Counted from the stretch's first letter, positions 1 through 12,269 are shown. The stretch is 60,000 bases of DNA from Adiantum capillus-veneris (GCA_014529385.2 CM043958.1:89677025-89737024); one strand, 5' to 3'. Notes: generated from the sequence alone by a model not told the origin. Program-made: numbers and translations.

Positions 1-3000
1 GTGGTGGACCTTGGAACAAAATCCCCATGTAAAACATATCATGGACATTACAAGTGGTGAGAAAAAATACCATTCAATATATAACCTTATAGGTTGGAAA
101 AGTGGTGGACCTTAACACCCAATTATTATTAATATAATGACATAGAGTGGACAAGTGGTGAATCTTGCGACCAAACCTACTAGGAAAAGTACGTTGGACA
201 AGTGGTGGACCTTGAATGCAAACCCCCCATGTACAAAATATTACTCATGCTACTAGGAATAATTTGGTATTAAGGTCATGTTTCAATGGAGCCTAGCTTG
301 GAAAAGTGGTGGACCTTTGTTTCTCTCTATGTTTCAATAGAATTTGCTTGGACAAGTGGTGAACCTTGGAACAAAACCCCCATGTAAAGCATGTCATGGG
401 CATTACAAGTGGTGAGAAAAAATACCATTCAAGGTATAACCTTATAGGCTGGACAAGTGGACCTTAGCACCCAATTCCTCTTATTATAATGACATATAGT
501 GGAAAAGTGGTGAATTGTGAGACCAAACCTACTAGGGATAATAGGTTGGAGAAATGGTTGACCTTGAATGTAAATCACCCATGTACAAAATATCATGGGT
601 TTTGCGTATTTCAATGGAGCCTAGCATCTTGGAGACATGGTGGAACTTACTTCTCTCCATGTTTTAATGGAGCCTATCTAGGAGAAATGGTGGAGGTTCC
701 TTCTCTCCATGTTTCAATGGAGCCTAGCTTGGACAAGTCGTGGACCTTTGTTTCTCTCTATGTTTGAATATGGTTAGCTTGGACAAGTGGTGGATCTTGG
801 AATGAAACTCCCATGTAAAACATATCATGGGCATTTCAAGTGGCGAGAAAGGATACCATTTAAGATATAACCTTATAGGTTGGACAAGTGGTGGACCTTA
901 ACACAATAGAATGACATAGAGTGTACAAGTGGTGAATCTTGAAACCAAACCACTCATGCTACTAGGGATAATAGGTTAAACAAGTGGTGGGCCTTGAAAT
1001 AAAACCCCCTAGAGTGTTTCAATGGAGCCTAGCTTGGAAACATGGTAAAGCTTGCTTCTCTCCATGTTTCAATGCAGCCTATCTTGGATAAATGGTGCAG
1101 CATCATTCTCTCCATGTTTCAATGGAGCCTAGCTTGGACAAGTGGTGGACCTTTGTTTCTCTCTATGTTTGAATAGAGTTATCTTGGAAAAGTGGTGGAC
1201 CTTGGAACAAAAACCCCATGTAAAACATATCATGGGCATTACAAGTGGTGAGAAAAAATACCATTCAATATATAACCTTATAGGTTGGACAAGTGGTGGA
1301 CCTTAACACCCAATTATTCTTAATATAATGACATAGAGTGGATAAGTGGTGAAATTGGGACCAAACCTACTAGGGAAATAGGTTGGACAAGTGGTGGACC
1401 TTGAATGTAAACGCCCCATGTACAAAATATCACTCATGCTACTAGAAATAATTTGGTATTAAGGTCCATGTTTCAATGCAGCCTAGCTTGGAAAAGTGGT
1501 GGACCTTTGTTTCTCTCTATGTTTCAATAGATTTATCTTGGACAAGTGGTGTACCTTGGAACAAAACCCCCATGTAAATCATGTCATGGGCATTACAAGT
1601 GGTGAGAAAAAATACCATTCAAGCTATAACATTATAGGTTGGACAAGTGGTGGACCTTAACACCTAATTCCTCTTAATATAATGACATAGAGTGGACAAG
1701 TGGTGAATCATGAGACCAAACCTACTAGGGATAATAGGTTGGACAAGTGGTGAACCTTGAATGTAAACCCCCCATGTACAAAAAATTATGGGTATTGGGT
1801 ATTTCAATGGAGCCTAGCAACTTGGAGGCATGGTGGAGCTTATTTCTCTCCATGTTTCAATGGAGCCTATCTAGGAGAAACAGTGGAGGTTCCTTCTCTC
1901 CATGTTTCAATGAGCTTAGCTTGGACAAGTGGTGGACCTTTCTTTCTCTATATGTTTTAATAGAGTTAGCTTGGACAAGTGGTGGACCTTGGAATGAAAC
2001 CCCCATGTAAAACATATCATGGGCATTTCAAGTGGTGAGAAAGGATACTATTTAAAATATAACCTTATAGGCTGGACAAGTGGTGGACTTTAACACATAT
2101 TTCTTCTTCATATAATGACATAGAGTGTACAAGTGGTGAATCTTGAGACCAAACCACTCTTGCTACTAGGGATAATAGGTTGGACAAGTGGTGGACCTTG
2201 AATGTAAAACCCTCATGTACAAAATTATGGGTTTAGGGTATTTCAATGGAGCTTAGCTTGGAGACATGGTGGAGATTACTTCTCTCAATGTTTCAATGGA
2301 ACCTATCTTGGAGAAATGGTGGATCATCCTTCTCTCCATGTTTCAATGGAGCCTACCTTGGACAAGTGGTGGACCGTTGCTTCTCTCTATGTTTTAATGG
2401 AGTTAGCTTGGACAAGTGGTGGGTCTTGGAACAAAACCCCTTTGTAAAACATAGCATGGACATTACAAGTGATGAGGAAAAATATCATTCAAGATATAAC
2501 CTTATAGGTTGGAAAAGTGGTGATGGACCTTGACAAGTGGTGAAGGATACCATTTAAGATATACCCTTATAGGTTGGACAAGTGGTGGACCTTAACACCC
2601 AGTTATAATGACATAGAGTGGATAAGTGGTGAATCTTAAGACCAAATCACTCATGCTACTAGGTATAATACGTTAGAGAAGTGGTAGACCTTGAATGTAA
2701 ACACCCCATGTACAAAATATCATGGTTTTAGGGTGTTTCAATGGAGCCTAGAATCTCGGAGACATGGTAGATCTTGATTCTTTCCATGTTTGAATGGCAC
2801 CTATCTTGGAAAAATGATGGAGGTTACTTCTCTCCATACTTCAACGGAGCCTAGCTTTGACAAGTGGTGAACCTTTGCTTCTCTCTATGTTTGAATAGAG
2901 TTAGCTTGGACAAGTGGTGGACCTTTGCTTCTCTCTATGTTTGAATAGAGTTAGCTTGGACAAGTGGTGGACCTTTGCTTCTCTCTATGTTTGAATAGAG

Positions 3001-3420
3001 TTAGCTTGGACAAGTGGTGGACCTTGGAATGAAACCCCCGTGTAAAACATATCATGGGCATTTCAAGTGGTGAGAAAGGATACCATTTAAGATATAACCT
3101 TATAGGTTGGACAAGTGGTGGACCTTAATACATAGTTCTTCTTAATATAATGACATAGAGTGTACAAGTGGTGTATCTTGAGACCAAACCACTCGTGCTA
3201 CTAGGGATCCTAGCTTGGACAAGTGGTGGACCTTGGAAAAAAGTCCCCCTATACAACATAGATGAGTTTTTTCATGTTTTAATGGAAGAGATATTCGACA
3301 AATGGTGGAGCTTGCTTATCTCCATGTGGATTTTAGAACTAGCTTGGACAAGTGGTGGAGCTTTGCTTTTTTACTCTTCATAATACAATGATGTATAGGT
3401 TGGTTACATGGTGAATCTTA
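1..3420 (+). repeat. Satellite array, forward orientation (left block)
   Basis: The core ACAAGTGGTGGACCTT recurs throughout, embedded in longer units with recurrent phrases such as 'ccatgtttcaatggagcctag', 'ataaccttataggttgg' and 'taatataatgacatagagtg'. Larger units of roughly 400-440 bp can be followed (for example the 'aaaccccc(c)atgta' phrase), but copies are diverged and some are shortened. Short triplications occur: the phrase around 2,880-3,010 (tttgcttctctctatgtttgaatagag) is repeated three times at about 62-bp spacing. This is the same family as the arrays at 7.1-9.1, 12.3-24.8 and 27.5-29 kb, but in reverse orientation relative to them. Small ORFs here merely translate the repeat. 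Confidence 0.93.
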
Positions 3421-4466
3421 AGGCCAAACCTCCCATCTTACTAGAGATGATAGGTTGGACAAGTGGTCAACCTTCTATCATTTCTCCATGCCTATAATTA
3501 GACAATTAGTAGAACTAGCATCTTTCTATGTTGTCTAGAGCTGAGCTTGGACAAGTAGTGGACCTTGCTACTCTCTTCCCTTGGATTATTAGTTTGAAGA
3601 CTCATTATATATACTTGCTTAGATCTATATAATTACTCATTAGTTAGGTTACAAGTGGGTATGTAATTTGTTAGCCTCAAGGGACTTTGAATATTGAATA
3701 GTAAGAAAGTCAAGTGCTGGTTTGAAGATCTTTTGCTTATCTAAACTAGACTCTAACTCAATAATAAGTTTCATAAGTTCCACGAATTGTCCTATCTAGG
3801 CTCCAAAAGAGTCTTAATTGGTTTGTGCTAGATTCTAACTTCCTTGATGGGGTAGAATCCTAGAAAAATGAGGCACTATAAGTTTTACCTTAGCTCAAAT
3901 GGATTTTTCACTTAAACTCGACTGCAATTTGGCTATCTAGTCTTTGTCTCGATGGAGTTTAACACTAGATACATAGTAGTGATATTTAAGCTTCATGTCT
4001 CTTCACTTGATCGAGATATGAGACCATACTTTCAAGGTCACCACTTGTCTTACCTAAAGACCAATGTGAGACATGGGAGCAAGAAAGCCATCCGATATTG
4101 TTTTAAGGACTATTACATAGGCAATCAATAACTTAAGTAAAGCAAAAAGACTTGGATCTTTCACAATTAATAACTTAAGTAAAGCCAAAAAGACTTGGAT
4201 CTTTGACAGTTTTTTTCAAACTAAAAAAGCACAATCTCATGCTAACAAAACTATAAATCACAATTGAAAGGTTTGAACAAGAAAAAGATCAACAATCTTA
4301 ATAAGAAGGATACTTTTCATTTCATTTGATGATTACAAACTAAAATAAAGTCTCTCAAGAAATTGATAAACAAAAAATGTAGGTGACTGCTTCATTATTT
4401 TGAGCAAAAATATCAAAATCTCTATTGATTGAGCTCCATCTAGTAGTATCCTTTGTAAGATCCTGC
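3421..4466. other. Intergenic, decayed satellite then unique AT-rich DNA
   Basis: Isolated degenerate core motifs persist to about 3,570. No gene is visible after that. A tandem duplication of about 43 bp lies at roughly 4,123-4,208 (phrase 'taataacttaagtaaagc' present twice). A good 3' splice site on the minus strand (ttccttcttgcag, near 4,466) suggests that the downstream gene's 3' untranslated region may be spliced into this stretch. Confidence 0.5.
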
Positions 4467-4556
4467 AAGAAGGAATAAAAAGAAAGATTTGTTAGATACC
4501 ATGCACATGAGTGTTCAAGCATGTGTATCAAGAATATATGACATGTCACTAGTACC

Positions 4557-5741
4557 TTAGGGTTGCTTTCTATCCAGCCTTAGAAGATTGTTCTCAGCTT
4601 TCACCTTATTTATATAAGCCTTTGCTGTGGTTGCCTTCAAAACTCCTTTTGTGTTACAACCCAATTGCCTAGCTAAAGTGGTCAATTGTGACGCCTTCAT
4701 GCTTTCAATGGGTGTACGCTCCTTTGCCAAGATCTCTTGTATTTGGGCTCTTCTCATTTCATTGCGGTGGCTTGTGTCACTTGCATCTTCAATGATAGTT
4801 TCATCTCTGTCACCTTTTGCAGGTGGTATTCTTCTTGTAAAGAACACCTTAGCTGACCAAACATCATTTTTCTGCTTCCAATACTCCATGATTTGTTTGT
4901 ATTCACTATCATTTGTCACTATAGGTTGTCCATAACGATTAGAAGCAATTAAATCACGCACATCCCTTCTCTCATCAAGCTGAATCAAGTATGGCAGTAG
5001 CTCCTCCAAGAGCATATTGTCAACCATCTTCTCAGCATCAAATTGTGGTGGAAAAATGCAATTGTTTGCTGGTGAAATACATCCCTTGTAAGGAGAGTCA
5101 TCAATAAGCACTGTTCTTTGTGGATCACATTCAAACCCCATGGCAATTTTGGCTAGAGGCTTGAACATTGCCTCAACGTTTGGATTGTCGGGTCTAAACA
5201 ATTTTTGAGTTTGAGCGGTGTAGCAAACATCTTGCGACCAAATTGCAAAGAAAGGCAATGTATCCTCAGCTAAGTTGTTTAGTGCTGCAAGGATTTGATA
5301 CACATTATTCCTAGTAGCTGTCGACCAAATTGCAACATTAAACCTTTGTAAAATAGTCTTCAAGAATTGGATGCAACCTGGCCTGAGTATAATATATCTT
5401 TTTGAATCCATTTGCACTGAGTTGTGGTGTGAGGATGGTTGAGGGGAACGTTTCAACAATAGACCATTTAAATCCAATATAATTGTAAGCATGGATTTCT
5501 CAACATCTACGCTACATGACGTAGTACCAATTGGCAATAGCTCGTGAGTGGACTTTTCAGTCTCTTTTGATGTATGTTGCATTTTTGAAGCATCGATTTC
5601 TTGGTTCTCATTATTGGAAGCTTGCTCAAGTTGCACAACACTAGACTCTAGTATAGAAATATCATCCATCTTGGGCACTTTAGAAACCATAGAATCTATG
5701 GATTCTATAGTTGTTGACTGAACCATAGGAGCATTATCCAT
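4557..5741 (-). CDS. FCP1/NIF-type HAD phosphatase-like protein
   Basis: From the ATG at 5,741 the protein is 394 aa. Residues 84-240 form an FCP1 homology (NLI-interacting factor, HAD-fold) domain. Motif I reads LDLNGLLL (D90-L-N92), motif II lies in FNVAIWSTATRNN (about 134-146), and the acidic motif III is VLIDDSPYKG (211-220). Canonical FCP1/SCP enzymes have DxD in motif I and dephosphorylate phosphoserine, for example on the RNA polymerase II C-terminal domain. Here the second Asp, the general acid, is Asn; I recall this variant from a plant subfamily, so activity is uncertain. The N-terminal 80 residues are acidic/polar and probably disordered; the C-terminal 70 are basic. A minus-strand acceptor (gtgtgttttcttag) ends at 5,756, so an untranslated 5' exon is likely just upstream of the start. 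The stop at 4,557 is followed directly by GTACTA, a possible donor for a 3'UTR intron. Confidence 0.85.
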   Translation of the reverse strand: MDNAPMVQSTTIESIDSMVSKVPKMDDISILESSVVQLEQASNNENQEIDASKMQHTSKETEKSTHELLPIGTTSCSVDVEKSMLTIILDLNGLLLKRSPQPSSHHNSVQMDSKRYIILRPGCIQFLKTILQRFNVAIWSTATRNNVYQILAALNNLAEDTLPFFAIWSQDVCYTAQTQKLFRPDNPNVEAMFKPLAKIAMGFECDPQRTVLIDDSPYKGCISPANNCIFPPQFDAEKMVDNMLLEELLPYLIQLDERRDVRDLIASNRYGQPIVTNDSEYKQIMEYWKQKNDVWSAKVFFTRRIPPAKGDRDETIIEDASDTSHRNEMRRAQIQEILAKERTPIESMKASQLTTLARQLGCNTKGVLKATTAKAYINKVKAENNLLRLDRKQP

Positions 5742-5755
5742 CCCAGTTTGTGAAT

Positions 5756-6397
5756 CTAAGAAAACACACACACAAATGGTATCTCAAAACCACTAGAATT
5801 TTATTCACCATATTTATATGTAGAACTCCTAGTAAGAAATTTATTTAAGGTAAAGTCGTTGTTAGAATCCTTGCAACCATTTTCAGCATTCGTACACCAA
5901 ACACCACTTGTCTAAAATACAATCTACTAACTCAACATTTTCCATCCTACACTTTATTAAAGATGAGTACTTAAAGTGAAAACTAAAAGCCACCCTTGTT
6001 GAGGAAACATGGATACAAGGTCCACCAAATGTCCAACCTAGACTACAAGAAAATAATTAGAGATTTGGCTTAGATTTGGATTCAAAGGCCACCACTTATT
6101 CAAGTAAGATAACTCCACTTGTTTAAGACAGTAATGTTTGAAGCCCCACCACTTGTCCAACCTAGACATTGATTAAATTTTGGTAAGATTTATCACAAAT
6201 CTAGAGTAGAATCAAGATTCTATGGCCAAGGTAGTCAAATATGTTAGACAACACACAAAGCATAAGAGCACTCTAGATTCTCGTTGAGCATAAACTAAAC
6301 AATAATCAAATGTTATATTTACTTGAGATTTCATCCATGAAAAATGAAAATGATGCATGTACTTGAGATTTCCATCCATGTACAATACTTTACAATG
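5756..6397. other. Gap between two minus-strand genes
   Basis: No coding signal seen. It contains a few isolated satellite core motifs in the reverse orientation (near 6,015, 6,090 and 6,145), so satellite fragments also sit between genes. The 5' exon, promoter or intron of the phosphatase gene should lie here. Confidence 0.45.
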
Positions 6398-6954
6398 TCA
6401 AGTAAAGTTATAGTCAGCAAACAACTCTTCTCCTGCTTCAACTTGACAAATAGTCTCAATGCATACATGGCCATATTCTTCTGACTTGATGTGTGAAGAG
6501 GTGCATTTATGCCAAGGTGGAAAATTTGGATCAAATGTATAGCGTACGTTGGGACAGACATTTGTACTGTGAGAACTATTTATATAGCCCGACACGTTTC
6601 CTTCTTCTACACAACCAATAATGTATGATTGATCTTCCTCTTCTTCTATGTTTGGATCCTCTAGAAGAGAATATTTATAAGCTCTTGGAAATATTTTGCA
6701 TATCTTTTTCCAGTCTTGAAATCTATACTTATGCCCTCCATAGTTTAGAATAGTCAAACCACTTTCCAGGGTAGTATGCACAAATAGCCCATAACCAGCT
6801 CCTTCAATACATGAAAGTCGCACTTCAAAATCCACACCGTTAATATGGAAAATTACATCTTTGGGAATAGGAAAAGTTGGTGTCCCAAAAGGATCTTCAT
6901 GCCAATCATAGTGTGAAATACATCTAGTTTTTATATCACTTAACTCCTTTGTGT
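6398..6954 (-). CDS. SET-domain exon (C-terminal exon of the DGQH-SET gene)
   Basis: Open from a strong acceptor (ttctttttgcag, exon starts 6,954) to a TGA at 6,398-6,400, about 185 codons. It encodes a SET domain. The S-adenosylmethionine-binding turn is GAGYGLF. The NHSC-like segment is altered (GYINSSHSTNVCPNVRY), and the C-terminal motif is GEELFADYNF. No post-SET cysteine cluster follows. SET domains of this kind methylate lysines, usually on histones. The exon starts in phase with a donor at 9,553: one base left over there plus the first two bases here make a His codon. I therefore infer that it is the last exon of the gene whose earlier exons lie at 9,553-12,204. Alternatives are a separate small SET gene, or loss of function because of the altered NHSC motif. 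Confidence 0.8.
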
Positions 6955-9552
6955 CTGCAAAAAGAAGAAAATATTATGCATAAAATAATGACAATATCAA
7001 AGAAAGATATCATTATTTTATAGTCCAATAGGTCCATTGTATGGAAGACTTAGAGTGCCTCTTACATGGTGCCTCCAAGGTTTCCAAAAAATAAAATCAT
7101 TGGAAAAAAAAGGCCACTGTGTCTCCAATCTATTGCCCATTTGAAGCATAGAGAGAACCAAGGTCCACCACTTGTCCAAGCTAGACATGGAGCATTGACA
7201 CAAGATCCAACACTTATCCAAGAACCCTATAGTATATGTGGTAACATGGGATGCATTGATGCAACAAAAGTAGTCTAGCCTCCTCATCCATCTCTTTTTT
7301 CTTGTAGCCTAGAGGGATTAGTTTCAAGGTCTATCACTAGTCAAAAACTACACATAGAACATTGATACAAGGTTCCACCACATGTGAAACCTATCATCTC
7401 TAGTAGCATGGATGGTTTGATATCAAGGTTCATCGCGTGTCCTACCTATACTCTATTGTAGCATATAGATTCTGGTTTGGTGGTACTACACTTGTCCAAA
7501 CTTGGCTTGTTGTTGATATCTGGAGGTAATCAAGGGTCCTCCACTTGTCCAAGTTAGGCATATAAAACAATTGCAAGGTCCACCATGTGTACAACATATG
7601 ATTGATTATAGCATGCATGGTCTTATTTCATGGGCAACCATCTTCTCTCCAACATGTGTCCAACCTCGGCTCCATTGAAGCATGGAGAGAAGCAAGGTCC
7701 ACCACTTATCAAAGCTATTATTTTCTCCCAGTGCTTTCAAAACCCATAATACGTTGTACATGGGGGGGGGGGGGGGATTCTTGTTTCAAGGTCCACCACT
7801 TGGCTAAGATTGGATCCATTGAAACATAAAGAGAAGCAAGCTCTACCATTTGTCCAAGCTAGGAGCCATTGAAACATGAAAACCCCATAATATGTTGTAT
7901 ACGGGGGGTGTTTTTCAAGGTCTACCACTTGTCTAAGCTATGGTCCATTGGAACATGGAGAGAAGCAAAGCTCCACCACTTTTCTAAGCTAGGATCCATT
8001 GAAACATGGAGAGAAGCAAGCTCCATTGTTTGTCTAAGCTAGGCTCCATTGGAACATGGAGAAAACAAGCTCCACCACTTGCCTATTATTGCATAGAGAT
8101 TCTGGTTTGAAGGTCCACCACTTGTCCAACCTTGCCTTCATGTATGGAGATAATCAAGAGTGCAATGCTTCTCTAAGCTAGGGACATAAAAGAGTTTCAA
8201 GGTCCACTACATATACGATCTATGATGGGTTGTAGCATGGGAGGTTTCATTTTAAGGTTGACCACTTCTCCAGCTCCGCTTGTCCAACCTCAGATCCATT
8301 GAAGAATGGAGAATAAAGGTGTACCAACTCTCCAAAATAGGCAAGACAATCTCTATAAAACCCATGAATTGTTAATATATGCTATGCTGTGGAGTTTTGT
8401 TTGAAGTTCCACTCCTTATCCAAGCTACAATCCATTGAAGCATGGAACTAAGTAAGATATATCTCTAGTCCAAGATAGGATCCATTGAAACATAGAGAGA
8501 ATCAAGGTCCACCACTTGTCCAAGCTATGCATGGGTAATTGATATAAGGACCACTACGTTTTCACCTATACTATGCTCTATCATGGATGGTTTCATATCC
8601 CACCAATTTTCCAACCTATTTAGTAGGTTGTATTATGGGGGTTTGGTTTCAAGGTACTTCACTTGTCTAAGGTGGGTTCCATTGAACCATGGAGAGAAAC
8701 TATGTCTACCACTTGTCCGAAATATGCTCCTTTAAAACATAAAAACAAGGTCCACCACTTGTCCAAGCTAAAGTTTCTCTCCATTGAAGCATGGAGAGAA
8801 ACAAGGTCTACCACCTGTCCAAAATATGCTCCATTGAAACATAAAAGCAAGGTCCACCACTTGTCCAAGCTAATATAACAAATGGGTGTTGGTTACAAGG
8901 TGTACCACACTTGTCTAAACTAGTCTTCATGCAAGGTCTACCACATGTCCAAGCTATATGAGCTTGTTTTGAAGGTCTACCACACCTCTTGAAATTAGGA
9001 TCCATGTAAGGTCCACCTTTTGTCAAGCTATGCATTTAATGAGTACTAAAACTAAGTAAATTGCAGTACTTAAATACCTTTCCAAGCTCATTAAGATTTT
9101 GGTCTCTAAGGCCGGCCACCACCACATGTCTAATCTATGCTCTAATTGATTACTTATGCTAGTTCTCAAAGTCCAAACATAAGCTCCCTTCTAGCAAGGT
9201 TAGTTTAAATTTAGGCTCCAGCACCTGTCTAAGCTAGGTTCAATTTATGAAGCATCACCATTTAACCATGCTACGATCTAATGTATCATATCAAGGGGGT
9301 ATTGATAAAAGGTCCAAAACTTATTGAGTTCAAGCTCTTAAGTAATTAAGTCTTTGTGAGTATTAAATGTTATAGTTTTAGTCTACAGATCCACCATTCA
9401 AAAACTCAAGTAATTTACTATTTACATTCAAACCTTGAATGCTTGAGATAAAAATACAAACTCAATCAATACTATATAAAGCAAAATCTAACATTAAGAG
9501 TATCAAATCAGTAACAAGAAACACTAACATGCACAAGAAACTCAAAACATAC
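6955..9552 (-). other. Putative 2.6-kb intron filled with satellite
   Basis: Bounded on the minus strand by a GTATGT donor (9,552) and a tttttgcag acceptor (6,955). Position 7,130 to about 9,060 is the satellite family in reverse orientation (core AAGGTCCACCACTTGTCC), with diverged and rearranged units; the recurrent 'ctccattgaaacatggagagaagc' element marks the ~50-bp subrepeat. A 15-base G run lies at 7,762-7,776. The last 500 bases before the donor (9,061-9,552) carry only scattered degenerate motifs. No ORF here looks like a gene. Confidence 0.6.
7130..9060 (-). repeat. Satellite block inside the gene island, reverse orientation
   Basis: Dozens of copies of AAGGTCCACCACTTGTCC or close variants with ~50-bp and longer spacing. 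The units are more diverged from each other than those at 16-23 kb, which suggests an older block that has escaped recent homogenisation. Confidence 0.9.
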
Positions 9553-10933
9553 GTGTCTCCATTTCCAAAAAGTCCTCCATTGACAGAGGATGGTGTTGTT
9601 GTTGTTCTTCTTCTCTTTGTGGAGAGCACTCCTCTGTAACAGGCACAATGTCGCCTGATTGCGAAGTGGATTGTTGAAGTCCAGCCCATTTTTCTATATC
9701 TTCATGAGACTTAACAAAGTCTAGCAGCATGGTCTCCACGCTTTTTGCCTCCTCCACACTATCAATTAAGCAGATAACTTCTTTTTTCTGTTGTATTCCT
9801 TCTTGTGCAACCAAGGAGCCATCACCAAAAACATCAACAAGCTTGCGGTCTTCAAAACAATATGTACGAATGTAGTGCTTGACCAAAGCTCTTTTTTTGG
9901 CCTCCAAATATTGCAAATCTGACATATCGTTATCTGCTACTTGAAGAAGAGAACAATCAATTGGCATGGGATGTTCCTCTGATCTTCTTCTCAGGTCTTC
10001 AAATGCATTGCCTTGTCCCAAGAAGGCAATAACTGTTAGGAATTGAATTGCTCCTTTGCAAGGAGCTGATGGAAAGTGATGCAATGCACCACAACAATGG
10101 TAGCTCAGATTATCTCCCATGGCGTGAAAGGCACATTGCAATTTTGTGAAGTTAGTGAAATCCACAAATGCAAGAAAGACAAATCCAGGATCTGTTGACC
10201 CTCCAGCAATAGCCAAGATCCCATCCAAAGCATTGTTAAATGTCTCCTCACTCCACTTCAAATTGCCTCCAACGTTTTTTGTCATATCTAAAACACATAA
10301 GCCAATAGGCACTTTATTATTGAAGTGGCGCATCAAGTAGAGATTGCCTTCCATTTGTAGGCTCACCACATAGATTGACCATGGCAAATCTCTAGGCTCA
10401 GTTTTCTCCTTTTGAAGGTGAATTGCCCATTGCATGTATTTTATTGCTCCATCTGGAAAAGCCATTTTCTTTGTTCCACGCGTCAAACTAGATCTGATCC
10501 ATTCCTCGCATAGCATTAAAATTGTTTTATAAACAACATCATTGATGTTATACATTTTGACCACCTCCTCCCAGTCTTTACATGGTGAAGACTCATTCAA
10601 ATTGTTGAAGCCTTCAAGAAGTGCATCTTGAATCAATTTGTCTTGCTTCAACTGCTTGATTCGATCATACATGTCAGTTGCATCACCATCCTTTGCACTC
10701 TTTGACAGTAAAATCTTCTCATCTCTAATCTCTTCTTGAATAGTCTTTACCTCTGATTCCTCAAGGCCACAAAGGTATCTAAATACAGTTGTTGGGGGTT
10801 TCTTATTCTCCTCTTCTAGATTTTCAATGATTTCTATCCAGCAATCATAAACTAAATCAGAGTACGTGACCATGTGTGCCTGTTTAGCAATCCAACTTGC
10901 TGCTGCACTCATTCTTGCCAATCGAAGAAAAGC
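9553..10933 (-). CDS. Middle exon of the DGQH-SET gene, function unknown
   Basis: Open for 460 codons between an acceptor (tttcttttttag, exon starts 10,933) and a GTATGT donor after 9,553. Spliced to the previous exon it continues the frame exactly (…AGWD/AFLRLARMS…). The N-terminal third is helical and charged (EESEVKTIQEEIRDEK…). The centre has a hydrophobic, aromatic stretch (FVFLAFVDFTNFTKL, then YHCCGALHHF). The end is Gln/Glu/His-rich and probably disordered. I recognise no family. If the donor were ignored, a TGA four codons later (9,542-9,544) would end the protein here; the strong donor and the phase match to the SET exon make splicing more likely. Confidence 0.75.
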
Positions 10934-11017
10934 CTAAAAAGAAATAGAGAAATAATTAAACTATTGAGCAAGATTTGTTAATTAAACACTATCAAAAAGA
11001 CAAAGAAAATAACTTAC

Positions 11018-12204
11018 ATCCCATCCGGCACGAGATGCATGTCCCTCTGCAATTCCACTTGCTGCCTTTGGTGGTCGTCCTGAGAAGATCCATTGACTCC
11101 GTAAATGTCTCAATATTTGGCTGTAAGGTTGCTTGACATACAATGCCTGAGCCTCCTCATTTGCAATGGCAGATATAGCAGTTGCAACAAATGGAGGAGC
11201 ATTCACAACAATGCGAGCCTTTCTAAATTTATACACGCTAATCAGTCTTTCAAAGATCTCTTTGTTGTTTTGTTCATTGTGAAGCAAAACTTTTGCAGCA
11301 TAGATTGAATGCTGCCCATCAAGAATCCAATAATGATAATCTTTAATTTTTTGCTCCTCTACCTCTTCTACTGCCAAAGGAGTCCCCTTCTTTGATTTTG
11401 CATTTCGAACAGGCATCAAATATGCACATGCTGCAGGCTTGGTCGTACTCCGTGAAAATCCAAATAACACACTTTCAGCGTGTTTTTTATCCATAATACG
11501 TGCATTATAGTGATCAGGAGCAAGCCAACAATTTTGAATAGGGATATCAAATTCCCTATATTGGAAAGGAAAATAATTTATGTACTTATTCATTCCACCT
11601 GTATCTTTTTCTTGTCCTTTCATGGCCTCAGCTTCTAAAACATTGGATCCACAATTCTCATCTTTGACATTGAACCCTCTGTTGATGAGGATGCCAAAGA
11701 TGCCTTGTCTACATCCAAAATGGAACTAGTTCGCTTAGCTTCTACTTTCTGCACTTTTGCTTGCTTCTTTGTGGATGGTGGTCGTGAAGCTTTCACCTTT
11801 TTTCGTTGTAGTGTGGCAATGATGGAGCTTTGAAGTTGATCTGCTGTGATATTTGGATTTGATTCTGCAAACTTCCATCCTCGAGAAAACATTGTCTCTT
11901 CTTTGTTTCTAGACATGCGCTCCAATGCATATGCTCCTGGAGATAGTTGAAATTCTAGATTCATTGGAACTAGAATGTCAATGCATTCCACCTCTGGATG
12001 ACTATCAACTACAGAGACAGATGCTTCCACAACTTGTCCAACATCTTCAAACAAGCTGTCATTCTCCTTTTTGGCAATAAATAGATGCACCTTATGAAAT
12101 TGTGCACCCTCTATACCATGTATGTCCAAATACCATTTCCTAAGATCATTGCAAGTATAGTCAACTGAGACAGCAACCCTTGCAACCTGTTTTTTTGGAG
12201 CCAT
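11018..12204 (-). CDS. First coding exon of the DGQH-SET gene, with one apparent frameshift
   Basis: The ATG at 12,204 (MAPKKQVARV) follows an acceptor (tttgtttcag) by five bases, so a non-coding 5' exon is likely. The first 190 residues contain a predicted alpha/beta region and then a Lys-rich linker. At 11,635-11,637 a TAG interrupts. The next frame is open without its own good start; one extra T in the TTTT run at about 11,638 would make the two parts one 396-codon exon ending at a canonical GTAAGT donor (after 11,018). Near residues 296-299 lies WILDGQHSIYAAK, the DGQH signature of ParB/DGQHR-like nuclease folds (DndB- and ParB-related proteins). The intron to the next exon is 84 bp (10,934-11,017). 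Two adjacent genes are a possible alternative. Function unknown. Confidence 0.75.
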
Positions 12205-12269
12205 CTTTCCTGAAACAAAAAAAACCAAATGTTATTTTAACATATACTTTTTTGTAATGGATTAAGTTT

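Noticed and set aside
4557-6954. SET and phosphatase as a single fused protein
   Set aside because: The SET exon ends in an in-frame TGA, and no good donor precedes it that would keep the final SET motif.
7130-9060. CRISPR-like regularly spaced repeats
   Set aside because: The spacers are themselves repeated and related, the context is eukaryotic with introns, and there are no cas genes.
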